NCBI RefSeq assembly: GCF_002224225.1
Contig: NZ_NJGG01000001.1
Coordinates: 186,001-250,000 of the forward strand
Source of the DNA: Polynucleobacter cosmopolitanus
GTDB lineage: Bacteria > Pseudomonadota > Gammaproteobacteria > Burkholderiales > Burkholderiaceae
DNA: 64,000 nucleotides
Direction of reading: 5' to 3'
The stretch's first letter is position 1. Every line of letters begins with the position of its first letter. The notes beneath the pieces are model-generated. The model did no database searches, was not told the DNA's origin, and was given only the letters and a program-made list of their open reading frames with translations. Positions 25,887 to 35,802 of the stretch are shown piece by piece. A program made the translations under genes and the position numbers.

Positions 25887-28018
25887 GCCACGCCCCATTG
25901 ATCATTGAATTATTCACAGAAGAACTTCCACCGAAAGCGTTAAAGAAGTTTGATCAAAGTTTTTCTGAAAACATTCAGCAATCATTGAATACCCAAGGTT
26001 TATTGGATTCATCGAGTGTGACCACCAGCTATGCCACGCCACGCAGGCTGGCCGTTCACTTATCAGACGTCTTAACAAAAGCGCCTAATCGACAAGTCAA
26101 AGAAAAGTTATTGCCAGTTGCCATTGCGCTGGACGCTGATGGAAAAGCAACAGCGCCTTTATTAAAAAAGCTCGCCGCTTTAGGTCACCCTGATATCAGC
26201 TTAGATCAATTAGAAAAACAAGGCAGCGATAAAGCAGAAACTTTTTACTTGAATGTTGAAGTCACAGGTCAAACCTTGGCTGCAGGATTACAAGTAGCTC
26301 TAGAGCAAGCTATTGCCAAGTTACCAATCCCTAAATTGATGCGCTACCAAATCGCACCAGGAACAGCTCAAGTCAAAGATGTTGAATTTGTTCGTCCTGC
26401 TCATGGCTTGGTGGCCATGCATGGCACAGAGATCATCAACATTGAAGCTTTGGGCTTGAAAGCTCACAACACCACCTTGGGTCACCGCTTTTTATCAAAA
26501 GGCACACTGACCATCAAGCATGCTGACGACTACGCTAAAACTCTAGAAACATCTGGCAAGGTGATCGCCAGTTACAACAATCGCCTTGAAAAAATTCGCG
26601 AGTCATTACTCAAAGCTTCGAATGGTCACTCAGTGCTGATGCCTGAGTCTCTTTTAGAAGAGGTTTGTTCATTGGTTGAGTGGCCAGTTATTTACACCTG
26701 CGAGTTTGAAAAAGAATTTTTGGAAGTTCCTCAAGAGTGCTTGATTCTGACCATGCAGACAAATCAAAAATACTTTGCGATGACCGACAAAAACGGTAAG
26801 CTGGTCAATCAATTCTTGATTGTGTCAAACATTGAAACATCGACTCCTGAAGCCATCATCTCTGGAAACGAACGAGTGGTGAGACCTCGCTTAGCGGACG
26901 CAAAATTCTTTTACGAACAAGATCGTAAAAAAACTTTGTTCGAACGCACCGCTCTTCTATCGAAGGTGGTTTATCACAACAAATTGGGTACTCAATTAGA
27001 AAGAACTGAAAGAGTTGCCAAAATTGCTGAAGTGATTGGTAACGAACTCAAAAAGCATCAAAGCTCGATTGACGTAAGTCTAGCAGTGCGCGCAGCGCAA
27101 CTGGCCAAGGCTGACTTATTGACTGATATGGTTGGCGAGTTCCCAGAGCTTCAAGGCATCATGGGTCGCTATTACGCCCTGAACGACAAAGAGCACCCTG
27201 ATGTGGCTGCAGCTTGTATGGAGCACTATGCGCCAAGATTTGCAGGAGATGCCCTACCAGTGACTGATACCGGCACCATCTTGGCTCTTGCTGATAAGTT
27301 AGAAACCCTTGTGGGCATTTGGGGCATTGGTTTAGCCCCAACCGGTGAAAAAGATCCATTTGCCTTGCGTCGCCACGCATTGGGTATCTGCAGGATTCTT
27401 TTAGAGAAGAAACTGCCTTTGAATATTCGTGACGTACTTCAAGCAACCATCAAGCAATTCTCACAAGAAGAAGTTCATCAAAACTCTTCAGTTGATGTGA
27501 TTCATGGCTTCATCCTGGATCGCTTAAGAGCTTATCTAAAAGATCAGCAGTGGGATGGCAAGAATTATTCAACCAATGAGGTTGAATCTGTTGTCAGCCA
27601 ACTGCCTGTTGTTTTTGGTGATGTTCTTGAAAGACTGAAAGCCGTGAGATTATTCAGCGCCTTGGATGAGTCAACTGCCTTAGCTGCTGCAAACAAGCGT
27701 ATCGGCAACATCCTGAAGAAGGTTGATTTTCCAATACCAGCAAGCGTTGACAATAATTTACTCACTTTAGATGCAGAGAAATCTTTGGCAAAAGCTTTAG
27801 ATCAAATTCTGCCGCAGGTGAATCAGTCCTTTAAAAATGGTCAGTTCACCGAGGCACTTCAAGCTTTTGCTACTTTAAGAGTCGAGGTTGATAACTTCTT
27901 CAATGATGTCATGGTGATGGATCCCGACACCAAGCTAAGAGACAACCGCCTTGCCTTACTTGCAAAAATGCATGGCCTCATGAATCAAGTTGCTGATATT
28001 GGTAAATTAGCCAGCTGA
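25883..28018 (+). CDS. glyS: Glycine--tRNA ligase beta subunit
   Basis: The beta subunit (711 residues) that binds tRNA and completes the alpha2beta2 enzyme. It begins [18 protein letters not shown], has [21 protein letters not shown], the HD-related segment [19 protein letters not shown] and a C-terminal DALR-type anticodon domain ([20 protein letters not shown]). The ATG at 25883 was chosen over an in-frame ATG at 25847 within glyQ because of the ATGA coupling and the conserved start. Confidence 0.98.
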   Translation: MSHAPLIIELFTEELPPKALKKFDQSFSENIQQSLNTQGLLDSSSVTTSYATPRRLAVHLSDVLTKAPNRQVKEKLLPVAIALDADGKATAPLLKKLAALGHPDISLDQLEKQGSDKAETFYLNVEVTGQTLAAGLQVALEQAIAKLPIPKLMRYQIAPGTAQVKDVEFVRPAHGLVAMHGTEIINIEALGLKAHNTTLGHRFLSKGTLTIKHADDYAKTLETSGKVIASYNNRLEKIRESLLKASNGHSVLMPESLLEEVCSLVEWPVIYTCEFEKEFLEVPQECLILTMQTNQKYFAMTDKNGKLVNQFLIVSNIETSTPEAIISGNERVVRPRLADAKFFYEQDRKKTLFERTALLSKVVYHNKLGTQLERTERVAKIAEVIGNELKKHQSSIDVSLAVRAAQLAKADLLTDMVGEFPELQGIMGRYYALNDKEHPDVAAACMEHYAPRFAGDALPVTDTGTILALADKLETLVGIWGIGLAPTGEKDPFALRRHALGICRILLEKKLPLNIRDVLQATIKQFSQEEVHQNSSVDVIHGFILDRLRAYLKDQQWDGKNYSTNEVESVVSQLPVVFGDVLERLKAVRLFSALDESTALAAANKRIGNILKKVDFPIPASVDNNLLTLDAEKSLAKALDQILPQVNQSFKNGQFTEALQAFATLRVEVDNFFNDVMVMDPDTKLRDNRLALLAKMHGLMNQVADIGKLAS

Positions 28019-28019
28019 T

Positions 28020-28580
28020 ATGCTACAAAAGTTAAACCATTCGAAACTGGTCATCTTGGATAGAGATGGCGTCATCAACCATGACAGCGATCACTACATC
28101 AAGTCACCAGATGAATGGCAACCAATACCAGGCAGTCTAGAGGCCATCGCCAAACTGAATCAAGCGGGCTATCACATAGCAGTTGCAACCAACCAATCTG
28201 GTATTGGTCGAGGACTCTATGACATGGATACCTTGAATGCCATTCATATGAAATTTCACCGTCTCTTGGCAAAAGTGGGTGGACATGTTGATGCCATTTT
28301 CTTTTGCCCACACACAGATGCCGATCAGTGTCATTGCAGAAAACCGCTGCCCGGCATGATTGAACAAATTTCACAACGTTATGGTGTGCCAATCAAAGGC
28401 GTGCCCATCGTTGGTGATAGCGTGAGAGATTTGGTTGCAGGAGTGAGTGTTGGGGCTGAGCCGCACCTTGTTTTAACGGGCAAAGGTGAGAAAGCACGTG
28501 CCAGCGGCGAACTCCCGCCCTACACCGCCATCCATCAAGATTTAATGGCTTTTGTAAATCACTTCATCGGACGAACATGA
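28020..28580 (+). CDS. gmhB: D-glycero-beta-D-manno-heptose 1,7-bisphosphate 7-phosphatase
   Basis: A HAD-superfamily phosphatase (186 residues) that removes the 7-phosphate of heptose bisphosphate on the way to ADP-heptose for the LPS inner core. The nucleophile motif is VILDRDGVINHDSD (Asp14, Asp16). The GmhB zinc loop is FFCPHTDADQCHCRKP, with Cys/His ligands, and the final motif is VPIVGDSVRDLVAG. It begins two bases after glyS and overlaps plsC by four (ATGA). The partner step enzyme waaF is at 3.3 kb. Confidence 0.96.
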   Translation: MLQKLNHSKLVILDRDGVINHDSDHYIKSPDEWQPIPGSLEAIAKLNQAGYHIAVATNQSGIGRGLYDMDTLNAIHMKFHRLLAKVGGHVDAIFFCPHTDADQCHCRKPLPGMIEQISQRYGVPIKGVPIVGDSVRDLVAGVSVGAEPHLVLTGKGEKARASGELPPYTAIHQDLMAFVNHFIGRT

Positions 28581-29314
28581 TTTTTATCCGGTCTCTGATT
28601 TTTTTCTTGGCCATGCTGGCCATCACGCCAGTGTATGCAGTGGCATGTTTGATCGTCTTTCCAGTTGTGAACGCCTCAACTCGCTATGAGTTTGTGAAGG
28701 GTTGGAATATCACCATCACTTATTTGGCAAAAGTCATCTGCCACATTGAGTATGAGATCAAAGGCTTAGAAAATATGAAGGCTGTGCTAGACCAGCCGGC
28801 GATCATCCTATCGAAGCATCAATCGGCTTGGGAAACCATCTCATTTATCGCCTTATTCCCAAAACAATTGTGTTTTGTATTCAAGCGTGAACTTCTTTGG
28901 ATACCATTTTTTGGCTGGGCATTGGCCTTGCTGCGCATGATTCATATTAATCGCTCAAAAACATCTGCAGCATCACAATCGATTGCAAGTCAGGGCAAGA
29001 AATATTTAGCGCAAGGTATTTGGATCATCATCTTCCCTGAGGGCACTAGAACAAAACCAGGCGCAAACACGAACTATCGCAAAGGTGGAGCTCGATTGGC
29101 AAGCGCCACCAAGGCATGGGTGATTCCCGTGGCACACAATGCAGGACATGTGTGGCCAAGAAATAGCTTTCTCAAATACCCAGGAAAAATCACTGTCTCA
29201 ATTGGGCCAGCGATTACTTCTGAGAACAAGTCAGCTGAAGAATTGCATCAACAAACTGAACGCTGGATTGAAGCTGAAATGCGCGTGATTGATGCGCCAG
29301 CTTATATAAAATAA
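28577..29314 (+). CDS. plsC: 1-acyl-sn-glycerol-3-phosphate acyltransferase
   Basis: A PlsC-family membrane acyltransferase (245 residues) converting lysophosphatidate to phosphatidate in phospholipid synthesis. An N-terminal membrane helix precedes the catalytic motif I SKHQSAWETI (His-x4-Asp variant with Glu: HQSAWE) and motif III FPEGTRTKPG. The HX4E form of the motif (in place of HX4D) is common in this subgroup and is a visible departure from the textbook motif. It is translationally coupled to gmhB. It converges on rsmA with only two bases between the stop codons. Confidence 0.9.
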   Translation: MIFIRSLIFFLAMLAITPVYAVACLIVFPVVNASTRYEFVKGWNITITYLAKVICHIEYEIKGLENMKAVLDQPAIILSKHQSAWETISFIALFPKQLCFVFKRELLWIPFFGWALALLRMIHINRSKTSAASQSIASQGKKYLAQGIWIIIFPEGTRTKPGANTNYRKGGARLASATKAWVIPVAHNAGHVWPRNSFLKYPGKITVSIGPAITSENKSAEELHQQTERWIEAEMRVIDAPAYIK

Positions 29315-29316
29315 AA

Positions 29317-30114
29317 TTAATGGGCCAGTTGGCGAGCCCAGCTAATATAGTCTTCCACTGATATATCTTGGGCGCGCAGCCCTAAAACATCATCACTCAA
29401 CCTCAAAACATCTTTGACGCTAGAAAGATTATTTCTCAAGACTTTTCTTCTTTGAGCAAAAGCCATAGAAACAATTCGCTCTAATGACTCATACTCTTTG
29501 GGAGTCAAATGAATATCTTTTCTGGGAATCATTTTGACAATCGCAGAATTTACTTTTGGCGGAGGATCAAAGCATTCAGGAGGAACATCTAAAACATTCT
29601 CCATGTGATACTTTGACTGCAACATAACAGAGAGTCGTCCATATTCTGAATCGCCATGCTGTGCAGCCATTCGCTCTACGACTTCAGCTTGCAACATGAA
29701 AACCTGCTCATCAACATCAGCAACTGCAGACATCAAATGAAACAGTAGCGGTGAAGAAATATTGTAGGGAAGATTGCCCACAATTTTGACGCGAGCTTCA
29801 GGAGCATTTTTTTGAAGTAGCGCCTTTTGTTCTTTGGCCCACGCCTGGAAATCAAACTTCAGGGCATCTGATTCATGAACATGTAATTTCTGAATGGCTT
29901 GGTTTTTCCAAAATTTAACCAAATCTCTATCAAGCTCAACCACGGCCATGGCATCCAAGCAATTCAGCAATGGCTTTGTCATGGCACCTAAGCCAGGGCC
30001 AATTTCAATCAGTGCATCTTGTGGTTGTGGGTCGATGGCTTTGATGATGAGATGAATCATCCCACTATCAACCAGAAAATGCTGACCAAAGCGTTTGCGA
30101 GCTTGATGTGCCAC
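29317..30114 (-). CDS. rsmA: 16S rRNA (adenine1518-N6/adenine1519-N6)-dimethyltransferase
   Basis: RsmA/KsgA dimethylates two adjacent adenines in the 3' terminal helix of 16S rRNA (265 residues). It begins ARKFGQHFLVD-like (RKRFGQHFLVDSGMIH), has the SAM site IEIGPGLGAMTKPLL and the catalytic VGNLPYNISSPLLFHL. Its ATG overlaps the pdxA stop by one base. The order lptD-surA-pdxA-rsmA is conserved in Gamma- and Betaproteobacteria. Confidence 0.98.
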   Translation of the reverse strand: MAHQARKRFGQHFLVDSGMIHLIIKAIDPQPQDALIEIGPGLGAMTKPLLNCLDAMAVVELDRDLVKFWKNQAIQKLHVHESDALKFDFQAWAKEQKALLQKNAPEARVKIVGNLPYNISSPLLFHLMSAVADVDEQVFMLQAEVVERMAAQHGDSEYGRLSVMLQSKYHMENVLDVPPECFDPPPKVNSAIVKMIPRKDIHLTPKEYESLERIVSMAFAQRRKVLRNNLSSVKDVLRLSDDVLGLRAQDISVEDYISWARQLAH

Positions 30115-31073
30115 TACGAAGCTTTAGCCTTTACCATTTGATAAGCCACATTCAAGGCAGCCAACATACTGCTAGAGTCAGCCTGACCTTTTCCTGCAAT
30201 GCCTAAAGCAGTGCCGTGATCCACCGATGTGCGAATGATTGGCAGACCCAAAGTGACATTCACACCTTCACCAAATGTGGCAAATTTAAATGGGGCCAAA
30301 CCTTGATCGTGATACATCGCCAAAATCACATCAGCACTTTTTAACTTATCAGGACTAAAAATAGTATCGCCAGAATACGGTCCTGAAACACGGTAATTTT
30401 TCTGTTTCATGCGCTCAATGGCCGGAGCAATCACATCTCTCTCCTCAAGACCCATGTGACCAGACTCACCCGCATGTGGATTTAGCCCTGTGACAAAAAT
30501 TGATGGATCTTTGATGCCAAATTTATTCTTAAGATCTTGCCAAATAATTTCAATTGTTTTTTCAATCAATTCTGTTGTGATTGCAGCAGATACTTTTTGC
30601 AAGGGAATGTGCGTGGTGGTCAAGGCCACCCTTAACTGATCCGGCAAAAGATTGGATTCAAAAATAGGTTTGCCGCAAAGCATCATCACAACCAGGTCTG
30701 TCTTGCATTTTTCTGCCAAGTATTCAGTGTGCCCACTGAACTTCACACCAGAATCAGAAATAACGCTTTTTTGAACTGGTGCGGTGACCATGGCTTGGTA
30801 GCCACCATTCAAACAACCGTCTATAGCAACATCCAAGGTTTGTAATACATAAGGGGCATTCAAAACATTCAACTGACCAGCCGCAACCTTTTGCCCAAGG
30901 GCACAATGTTTGACGATTAATCTGTCATGCGCTTTAAGCTCAATCAAAGATTGATCAGCCAACAGGTGAATGCTCACATCATTGTGTTGCGCCAAAAACT
31001 CCTGAGCAGCCTTCTGACTGATTTCTGGACCAATACCCGCCGGCTCGCCAGTTGTCAGAGCAATATGAATCAT
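30114..31073 (-). CDS. pdxA: 4-hydroxythreonine-4-phosphate dehydrogenase
   Basis: PdxA oxidises 4-phosphohydroxy-L-threonine in the DXP-dependent pathway of pyridoxal phosphate synthesis (319 residues). Conserved segments are TTGEPAGIGPEISQKA, VTAPVQKSVI with SGHTEYLAE, the metal-site GLNPHAGESGHMG (histidine) and YHDQGLAPFKFATF, then TSVDHGTALGIAGKGQAD. It lies two bases after surA and overlaps rsmA by one. Confidence 0.98.
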   Translation of the reverse strand: MIHIALTTGEPAGIGPEISQKAAQEFLAQHNDVSIHLLADQSLIELKAHDRLIVKHCALGQKVAAGQLNVLNAPYVLQTLDVAIDGCLNGGYQAMVTAPVQKSVISDSGVKFSGHTEYLAEKCKTDLVVMMLCGKPIFESNLLPDQLRVALTTTHIPLQKVSAAITTELIEKTIEIIWQDLKNKFGIKDPSIFVTGLNPHAGESGHMGLEERDVIAPAIERMKQKNYRVSGPYSGDTIFSPDKLKSADVILAMYHDQGLAPFKFATFGEGVNVTLGLPIIRTSVDHGTALGIAGKGQADSSSMLAALNVAYQMVKAKAS

Positions 31074-31075
31074 CG

Positions 31076-32398
31076 TTAATTAGATTGGCGAATTTCTACA
31101 GTGGCCGCATCTCTGATTTGACGAAGCCAATCTTGATAAGCCTGGTCCAATTTCTTTTCTCTGATAGCAGCTCTGGCATAGTCACGTTGCTTATCGCCAG
31201 ATAGCTGCGCTTGGCGTCTTTCGACCACTTGAATCAAATGCCAACCAAATTCAGTTCTCACAGGATCGCTGACTTCATTGACCTTTAATTGATTCATGGC
31301 CTGTTCAAATTCTGGCACCAATTCGCCAGGGGACATCCAACCTAAGGTGCCGCCATTAGGTGCTGAGCCATCTTCGGAATGTTTCTTTGCCAACTGTGGA
31401 AAATCAGATGCTTTAACTTTAATCTGCTCTTTAAAGGTATTTAAACGACGTTGAGCATCAAGATCTGTCACACCTGGACGATGCCTCAAAAGAATATGGC
31501 GAGCCAGGGTTTGTGTCACAACAATATTTTGAGCATTGGCTGATGATATGCCTTTTCTATCAATCACTTTGATGACATGGAAACCGGCTCCACTTTGTAA
31601 AATGCGAGGAATCATTTGATTTGTACCAATGCCTTGAGCGCCATCAACAAATAATTGTGGCAAACGATCCAAAGTTCTATAACCCAGATCTTCAACTCGA
31701 ACACCTGAGCCTGGCACAGCAATCTTTTTGCCATACGCCAAAAAGTCTTTTTCAATACTTGCCTGCTTGAGAACATCTTCAGCTTTGGATTTCGCTGCAG
31801 CAACCTCAGACTCACTTGGATTTGCTGGTAAACCAATCACCAACTGGGCAAGATAGATCTCATCATTACCCTCTTGCGATATCTTGCCTCTATTTTTTTC
31901 AGAAATATAGCTATCAATTTCACTTTCAGTGACCTTTACACGAGCATCCACATCACGCTCACGTAATCTAGCGGCTTGAACCTCTTTTCGAATCTCTTCT
32001 TTGTATTTATTAAAGTTGGTGCCCTCTTTTTCAACTTTGGCTTTCAACTCAGAAACTGATAACTTACCCTGCGCCGCGATGTTTTCAAGAATTCTTTCCA
32101 AATCCTTATCGTTCACATTAATTCCAGTTTCTCTGGCTAAATTTTGTTGAATACGCTCAGAAATTAAACGCTCCAAGACTTGTACTCTTAACTCATCTGC
32201 AGGTGGCAATGCTCGATTGGCAGCCTTAAATTGTTTCTCAATGAGAGCAATTCTGTTTTCAAGCTCTAATTTAGTCACCAGGCTTGTATCAACAACCGCA
32301 ACCACTTCATCGATTGGTCTATTTTTATTTTGAGCCAAAGGCATCTCACTGAAGAGTGCCAAAGCAATTGCGCAGAAAAAAATATTAGCTAGCTTCAT
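31076..32398 (-). CDS. surA: Periplasmic chaperone/peptidyl-prolyl isomerase SurA
   Basis: SurA escorts outer membrane proteins, LptD among them, through the periplasm (440 residues). Signal peptide up to SEMPLAQ, an N-terminal chaperone domain (VAVVDTSLVTKLELENRI, RVQVLERLISERIQ) and two parvulin domains; the second shows ARHILLRHRPG, AKKHSEDGSAPNGGTLGWMS and VRTEFGWHLIQV. It overlaps the end of lptD by four bases, which places chaperone and client in one transcript. Confidence 0.96.
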   Translation of the reverse strand: MKLANIFFCAIALALFSEMPLAQNKNRPIDEVVAVVDTSLVTKLELENRIALIEKQFKAANRALPPADELRVQVLERLISERIQQNLARETGINVNDKDLERILENIAAQGKLSVSELKAKVEKEGTNFNKYKEEIRKEVQAARLRERDVDARVKVTESEIDSYISEKNRGKISQEGNDEIYLAQLVIGLPANPSESEVAAAKSKAEDVLKQASIEKDFLAYGKKIAVPGSGVRVEDLGYRTLDRLPQLFVDGAQGIGTNQMIPRILQSGAGFHVIKVIDRKGISSANAQNIVVTQTLARHILLRHRPGVTDLDAQRRLNTFKEQIKVKASDFPQLAKKHSEDGSAPNGGTLGWMSPGELVPEFEQAMNQLKVNEVSDPVRTEFGWHLIQVVERRQAQLSGDKQRDYARAAIREKKLDQAYQDWLRQIRDAATVEIRQSN

Positions 32399-34746
32399 TC
32401 GTAACTTTCAAATGGTGATATTGGTGCTGGATTAGGGCTGATTGGCTCATATCCAGGTATATTAAATCTAATTAAGTTAATGGGGTTGCTACCTAGACCA
32501 GTGAACCCCTTAAAGTCAATCTGCATGTAAATCTCAGAAGTTGATAAGACGGATGTATTTTGATAGTGGCGATGAACGACTCTAACCACCCAACAATCTG
32601 CGTCATACTCAAGGCCGGCAACTCGATTCAATACTTGATTCGAGATTAAGTCAAAGTTATAACGTGCAATACCGTACCACTGACGTGTGATTGGCCATTG
32701 TCCAGAAAGCTCATACTGATCTGAAGTTGCCTTGGTATCAACTGGGTTGATCACTCTCTTATAGCTGGCATTGATTAATTTTCTGAGTTCAGGGCGATAG
32801 CTTGCAGTGACACTTTGCTGTACTAATTTAGATACCTGCTCGTTGTACTGAACCACTCCATCAAGGTTGAAGTTTCCAACCAAACGAGTTGATAACCCTG
32901 CCAATAAATCGGATCTTTTCACAGGAGTTTGCTCAGTGGTTAAACCAACGCGCTGACCATCCATATCAATACGTTGAGCGATGGTGGCGCGCATGCGTTC
33001 AATACCAGTATCCGCATCCAATACTCTTGAAGTAACGCCAAAAGTTACTTTATTGTTATCAGCAATACGGTCATTACCAGCAAATGAATTTTCACTAAAA
33101 ATTTGAGAGATACCAAAACCTGCATCAGCCGTATCAAATAAAGGTAAATCATTTTGATAGCGGTAAGGCGTATAAACATAAAAAGCTCTTGGCTCAAGAG
33201 TCATCAAAATGTTTCTACTGAACAATGTATTTAACTCAAGAGCATCGCGCTCAAAAATCAAACCAGAATCCAAACTAAAGGTTGGTAAAGCAACATTTCT
33301 ATTTAAATCTGTTTGGCCAGGAAAAGGATCCACTGAATATTGTGTTGTTCTTAAAGATACCTTTGGAGTCAGGTAATACCCAGGCGTCATGAATGGTCGT
33401 GCAACCGATGTGGTGGCATAAGCACGATTACCTTCTTTGAAGGTTCTGCTTGATGCCGCTAAACCTTTATACGTAAATCTGGTGGCATCAGTCTCAACAC
33501 TAACATTCAAGCCATTCCAATTATTTCTGAGATATTTGGCATTGACTTGTGGCTCTCGTTCATATGGAAGCAAAACTTGATATGCAGGGTTTGGATCCGG
33601 CTGCAAAGTTTGGAACTTCTGGACCCTGGTCAAAATATTCCAGCCAGCATAACCATACCTTGCACCAACTTCTTGATTGAACTGACGATTGACCACACCA
33701 TTCAAGCTCTTGCCCAGATCATCAACATACATATCATCAGATACTTTGCTGTAGTCGGTATACCCAACCAATCCGTTAGCAATATTTTGAGTGTGCTTTA
33801 AACCAAAGGCCCAACGATTCTTGCCATAAGCAACATCATCTAAAACCTCAGCGGTTACAACACCCGTGTAATTTCTATCAAGGTAACGATATTCAACGCC
33901 CAACTGCTCACCACGACCTTCAAGATAGCGCGGGAACAAAGTCATGTCTCGATTAGGCGCCAAATTGACATAGTAGGGAACCGTGATATCCCAACCCTTG
34001 ACCCCGCCACGACTTGCACGGCCGTATGTTGGAGATAAAAATCCTGAACGACGCCCTGAGCCTGTTGGCAATGAAAACACTGGGGTGTACAAAATAGGCA
34101 CTTCAAAGAAATGAAGAACAGCATTGGTTCCAACTGCTGTTTGAGTATCTTGCTCCACATCCATTCGACTAGCGGTCAAATACCAATCTAAATTTTCCGG
34201 ACGACAAGTACTGTAAGTTAACTTTTCAAATTCAATTTCGTTATCTTCTTTAAACTCAACTCGGCGAGCCTTACCACCACCGCCAATATCTCTGAGCTCA
34301 TAGTCTGGCTCATCCATCCAACCCTCTTGAGCATCAACCTTGATTTTTGCTTTTGGGCCTTTGAAAGAAGTGGAGTCTTTTAATAAGGTTGCGTGGCCAT
34401 CAACATCTGCAATATCCGTATCAGGGTCATAAGTAATAACATCGCCCTTGATCACGGTTCGATTTCTTCTGATGACCGCGTCACCTTCTAAGCGCATCTG
34501 ACGATCCATCACTCCGTCCAATTGCTTAGATGAGGTAAAAGTCGGCGCCACGTCATCAGGAACAACTGGTCTTACCAGCAGCTGGTCTTCCAACTTCAGT
34601 TTCAGGGGATCTTCTTTGGGCAAAACATCTTGGGCCAAAACCATCGAGGCCAGAGAAAAAGAAGCACAAAAACCTCCCACTTGAAGAAGTGATGGGAGTC
34701 GTTTGATATCGAGAATGAAGCTCGGAACGATAAAAGTTTTAGGCAT
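32395..34746 (-). CDS. lptD: LPS-assembly protein LptD
   Basis: The outer membrane barrel that, with LptE, inserts LPS in the outer leaflet (783 residues). A long N-terminal region with a hydrophobic signal (to about residue 38, LAQ) leads to the LptA-like periplasmic domain (LEGDAVIRRNRTVIKGDV, TLLKDSTSFKGPKAKI) and a 26-strand-type barrel. Only two cysteines remain in the mature protein: Cys181 (YSTCRPE) and Cys718 (DADCWVV). They correspond to one of the two long-range disulfides of E. coli LptD. The ATG is 30 bases from the divergent amgK start. Confidence 0.95.
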   Translation of the reverse strand: MPKTFIVPSFILDIKRLPSLLQVGGFCASFSLASMVLAQDVLPKEDPLKLKLEDQLLVRPVVPDDVAPTFTSSKQLDGVMDRQMRLEGDAVIRRNRTVIKGDVITYDPDTDIADVDGHATLLKDSTSFKGPKAKIKVDAQEGWMDEPDYELRDIGGGGKARRVEFKEDNEIEFEKLTYSTCRPENLDWYLTASRMDVEQDTQTAVGTNAVLHFFEVPILYTPVFSLPTGSGRRSGFLSPTYGRASRGGVKGWDITVPYYVNLAPNRDMTLFPRYLEGRGEQLGVEYRYLDRNYTGVVTAEVLDDVAYGKNRWAFGLKHTQNIANGLVGYTDYSKVSDDMYVDDLGKSLNGVVNRQFNQEVGARYGYAGWNILTRVQKFQTLQPDPNPAYQVLLPYEREPQVNAKYLRNNWNGLNVSVETDATRFTYKGLAASSRTFKEGNRAYATTSVARPFMTPGYYLTPKVSLRTTQYSVDPFPGQTDLNRNVALPTFSLDSGLIFERDALELNTLFSRNILMTLEPRAFYVYTPYRYQNDLPLFDTADAGFGISQIFSENSFAGNDRIADNNKVTFGVTSRVLDADTGIERMRATIAQRIDMDGQRVGLTTEQTPVKRSDLLAGLSTRLVGNFNLDGVVQYNEQVSKLVQQSVTASYRPELRKLINASYKRVINPVDTKATSDQYELSGQWPITRQWYGIARYNFDLISNQVLNRVAGLEYDADCWVVRVVHRHYQNTSVLSTSEIYMQIDFKGFTGLGSNPINLIRFNIPGYEPISPNPAPISPFESYE

Positions 34747-34776
34747 ATGACTTAAGTGCTTTTATTATACGAACCC

Positions 34777-35802
34777 ATGAACCCTGATATCCGCTTATCT
34801 CAATTAAATTCTTGGTTGGCCACTTTGGCAAGCAAGTGGTCACTAACTCTCGAAAGCTTGGCACCGGCATCAAGCGATGCCAGTTTTAGGCGCTATTTTA
34901 GGGTTACAGGCACTAAAAACGGGGCTCATCAGAGCTTCATCGTGATGGATGCCCCACCGGCAACCGAGGACACCAAGCCTTTTATCGCTATTTCTGAGCT
35001 TTTTGCCCAAGCGAAACTCAATGTGCCACTGGTTCTGGAACAAGACGTAGAGCAGGGTTTCTTACTTTTAAGTGATTTAGGCAATGAAACCTATCTCTCA
35101 GCACTCAATCCGGGATCCGCACCAAAGCTCTACGGAGATGCGAATGCCGCCTTGATTCAGCTGCAATTAGCCAGTAAACCAGGGATTCTTCCTGAATACG
35201 ACAAAGAATTGCTCAGCCGTGAACTGAACCTGTTTTCTGAGTGGTATGTGAATAAACACCTCAATTTAGAGCTAAATTCAAAACAAAGTGCTGATTTAGC
35301 CCATATTTTTGATCTGATTCTGGAAAACAACCTCTCCCAAGCGCAGGTATACGTTCACCGCGATTTTCACAGTAGAAATCTAATGGTGACACGCGATAAC
35401 AATCCAGGGATCTTAGATTTTCAGGATGCCGTCTACGGACCGATCACGTATGACCTAGCTTCCTTGTATCGAGATGCCTACATTGAGTGGGAAGAACCTG
35501 AGCAAATGGACTGGCTGATCCGCTACTGGGACATCGCACGCAAAGCAGGATTACCGGTACCTTCTGAGTTTGGAGACTTCTATCGCGACTTTGAATGGAT
35601 GGGTTTACAAAGACACCTCAAGGTTTTGGGCATTTTTGCTCGCCTCTATCACCGCGATGGCAAAGATGGTTATTTGAAAGATATTCCCCTGGTTTTCAAA
35701 TACACTCGAAAAGTGGCTGAAAGATACATTGCCCTCAAACCCCTTCTACAGCTTTTAGATACGATCGAAGGCATTGATCGTCCAGATGGATTAACTTTTT
35801 AA
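34777..35802 (+). CDS. amgK: N-acetylmuramate/N-acetylglucosamine kinase (AmgK)
   Basis: A 341-residue aminoglycoside-phosphotransferase-fold kinase. AmgK phosphorylates MurNAc and GlcNAc at C1 in the cell wall recycling route that bypasses de novo UDP-MurNAc synthesis. Motifs are ASFRRYFRVTG, LLSDLGNETYLS, the catalytic YVHRDFHSRNLMV and ILDFQDAVYGPITYDLASLY. The next gene, murU, overlaps by one base, as in Pseudomonas. The ATG at 34777 (MNPDIRLSQ) is preferred over an ATG-like frame at 34756 with no conservation. lptD is divergent 30 bases away, also as in Pseudomonas. Confidence 0.93.
   Translation: MNPDIRLSQLNSWLATLASKWSLTLESLAPASSDASFRRYFRVTGTKNGAHQSFIVMDAPPATEDTKPFIAISELFAQAKLNVPLVLEQDVEQGFLLLSDLGNETYLSALNPGSAPKLYGDANAALIQLQLASKPGILPEYDKELLSRELNLFSEWYVNKHLNLELNSKQSADLAHIFDLILENNLSQAQVYVHRDFHSRNLMVTRDNNPGILDFQDAVYGPITYDLASLYRDAYIEWEEPEQMDWLIRYWDIARKAGLPVPSEFGDFYRDFEWMGLQRHLKVLGIFARLYHRDGKDGYLKDIPLVFKYTRKVAERYIALKPLLQLLDTIEGIDRPDGLTF

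Noticed and set aside
29315-29340. Terminator between plsC and rsmA
   Set aside because: TGGGC...GCCCA lies inside rsmA codons, has a long loop and no T-run in either direction.
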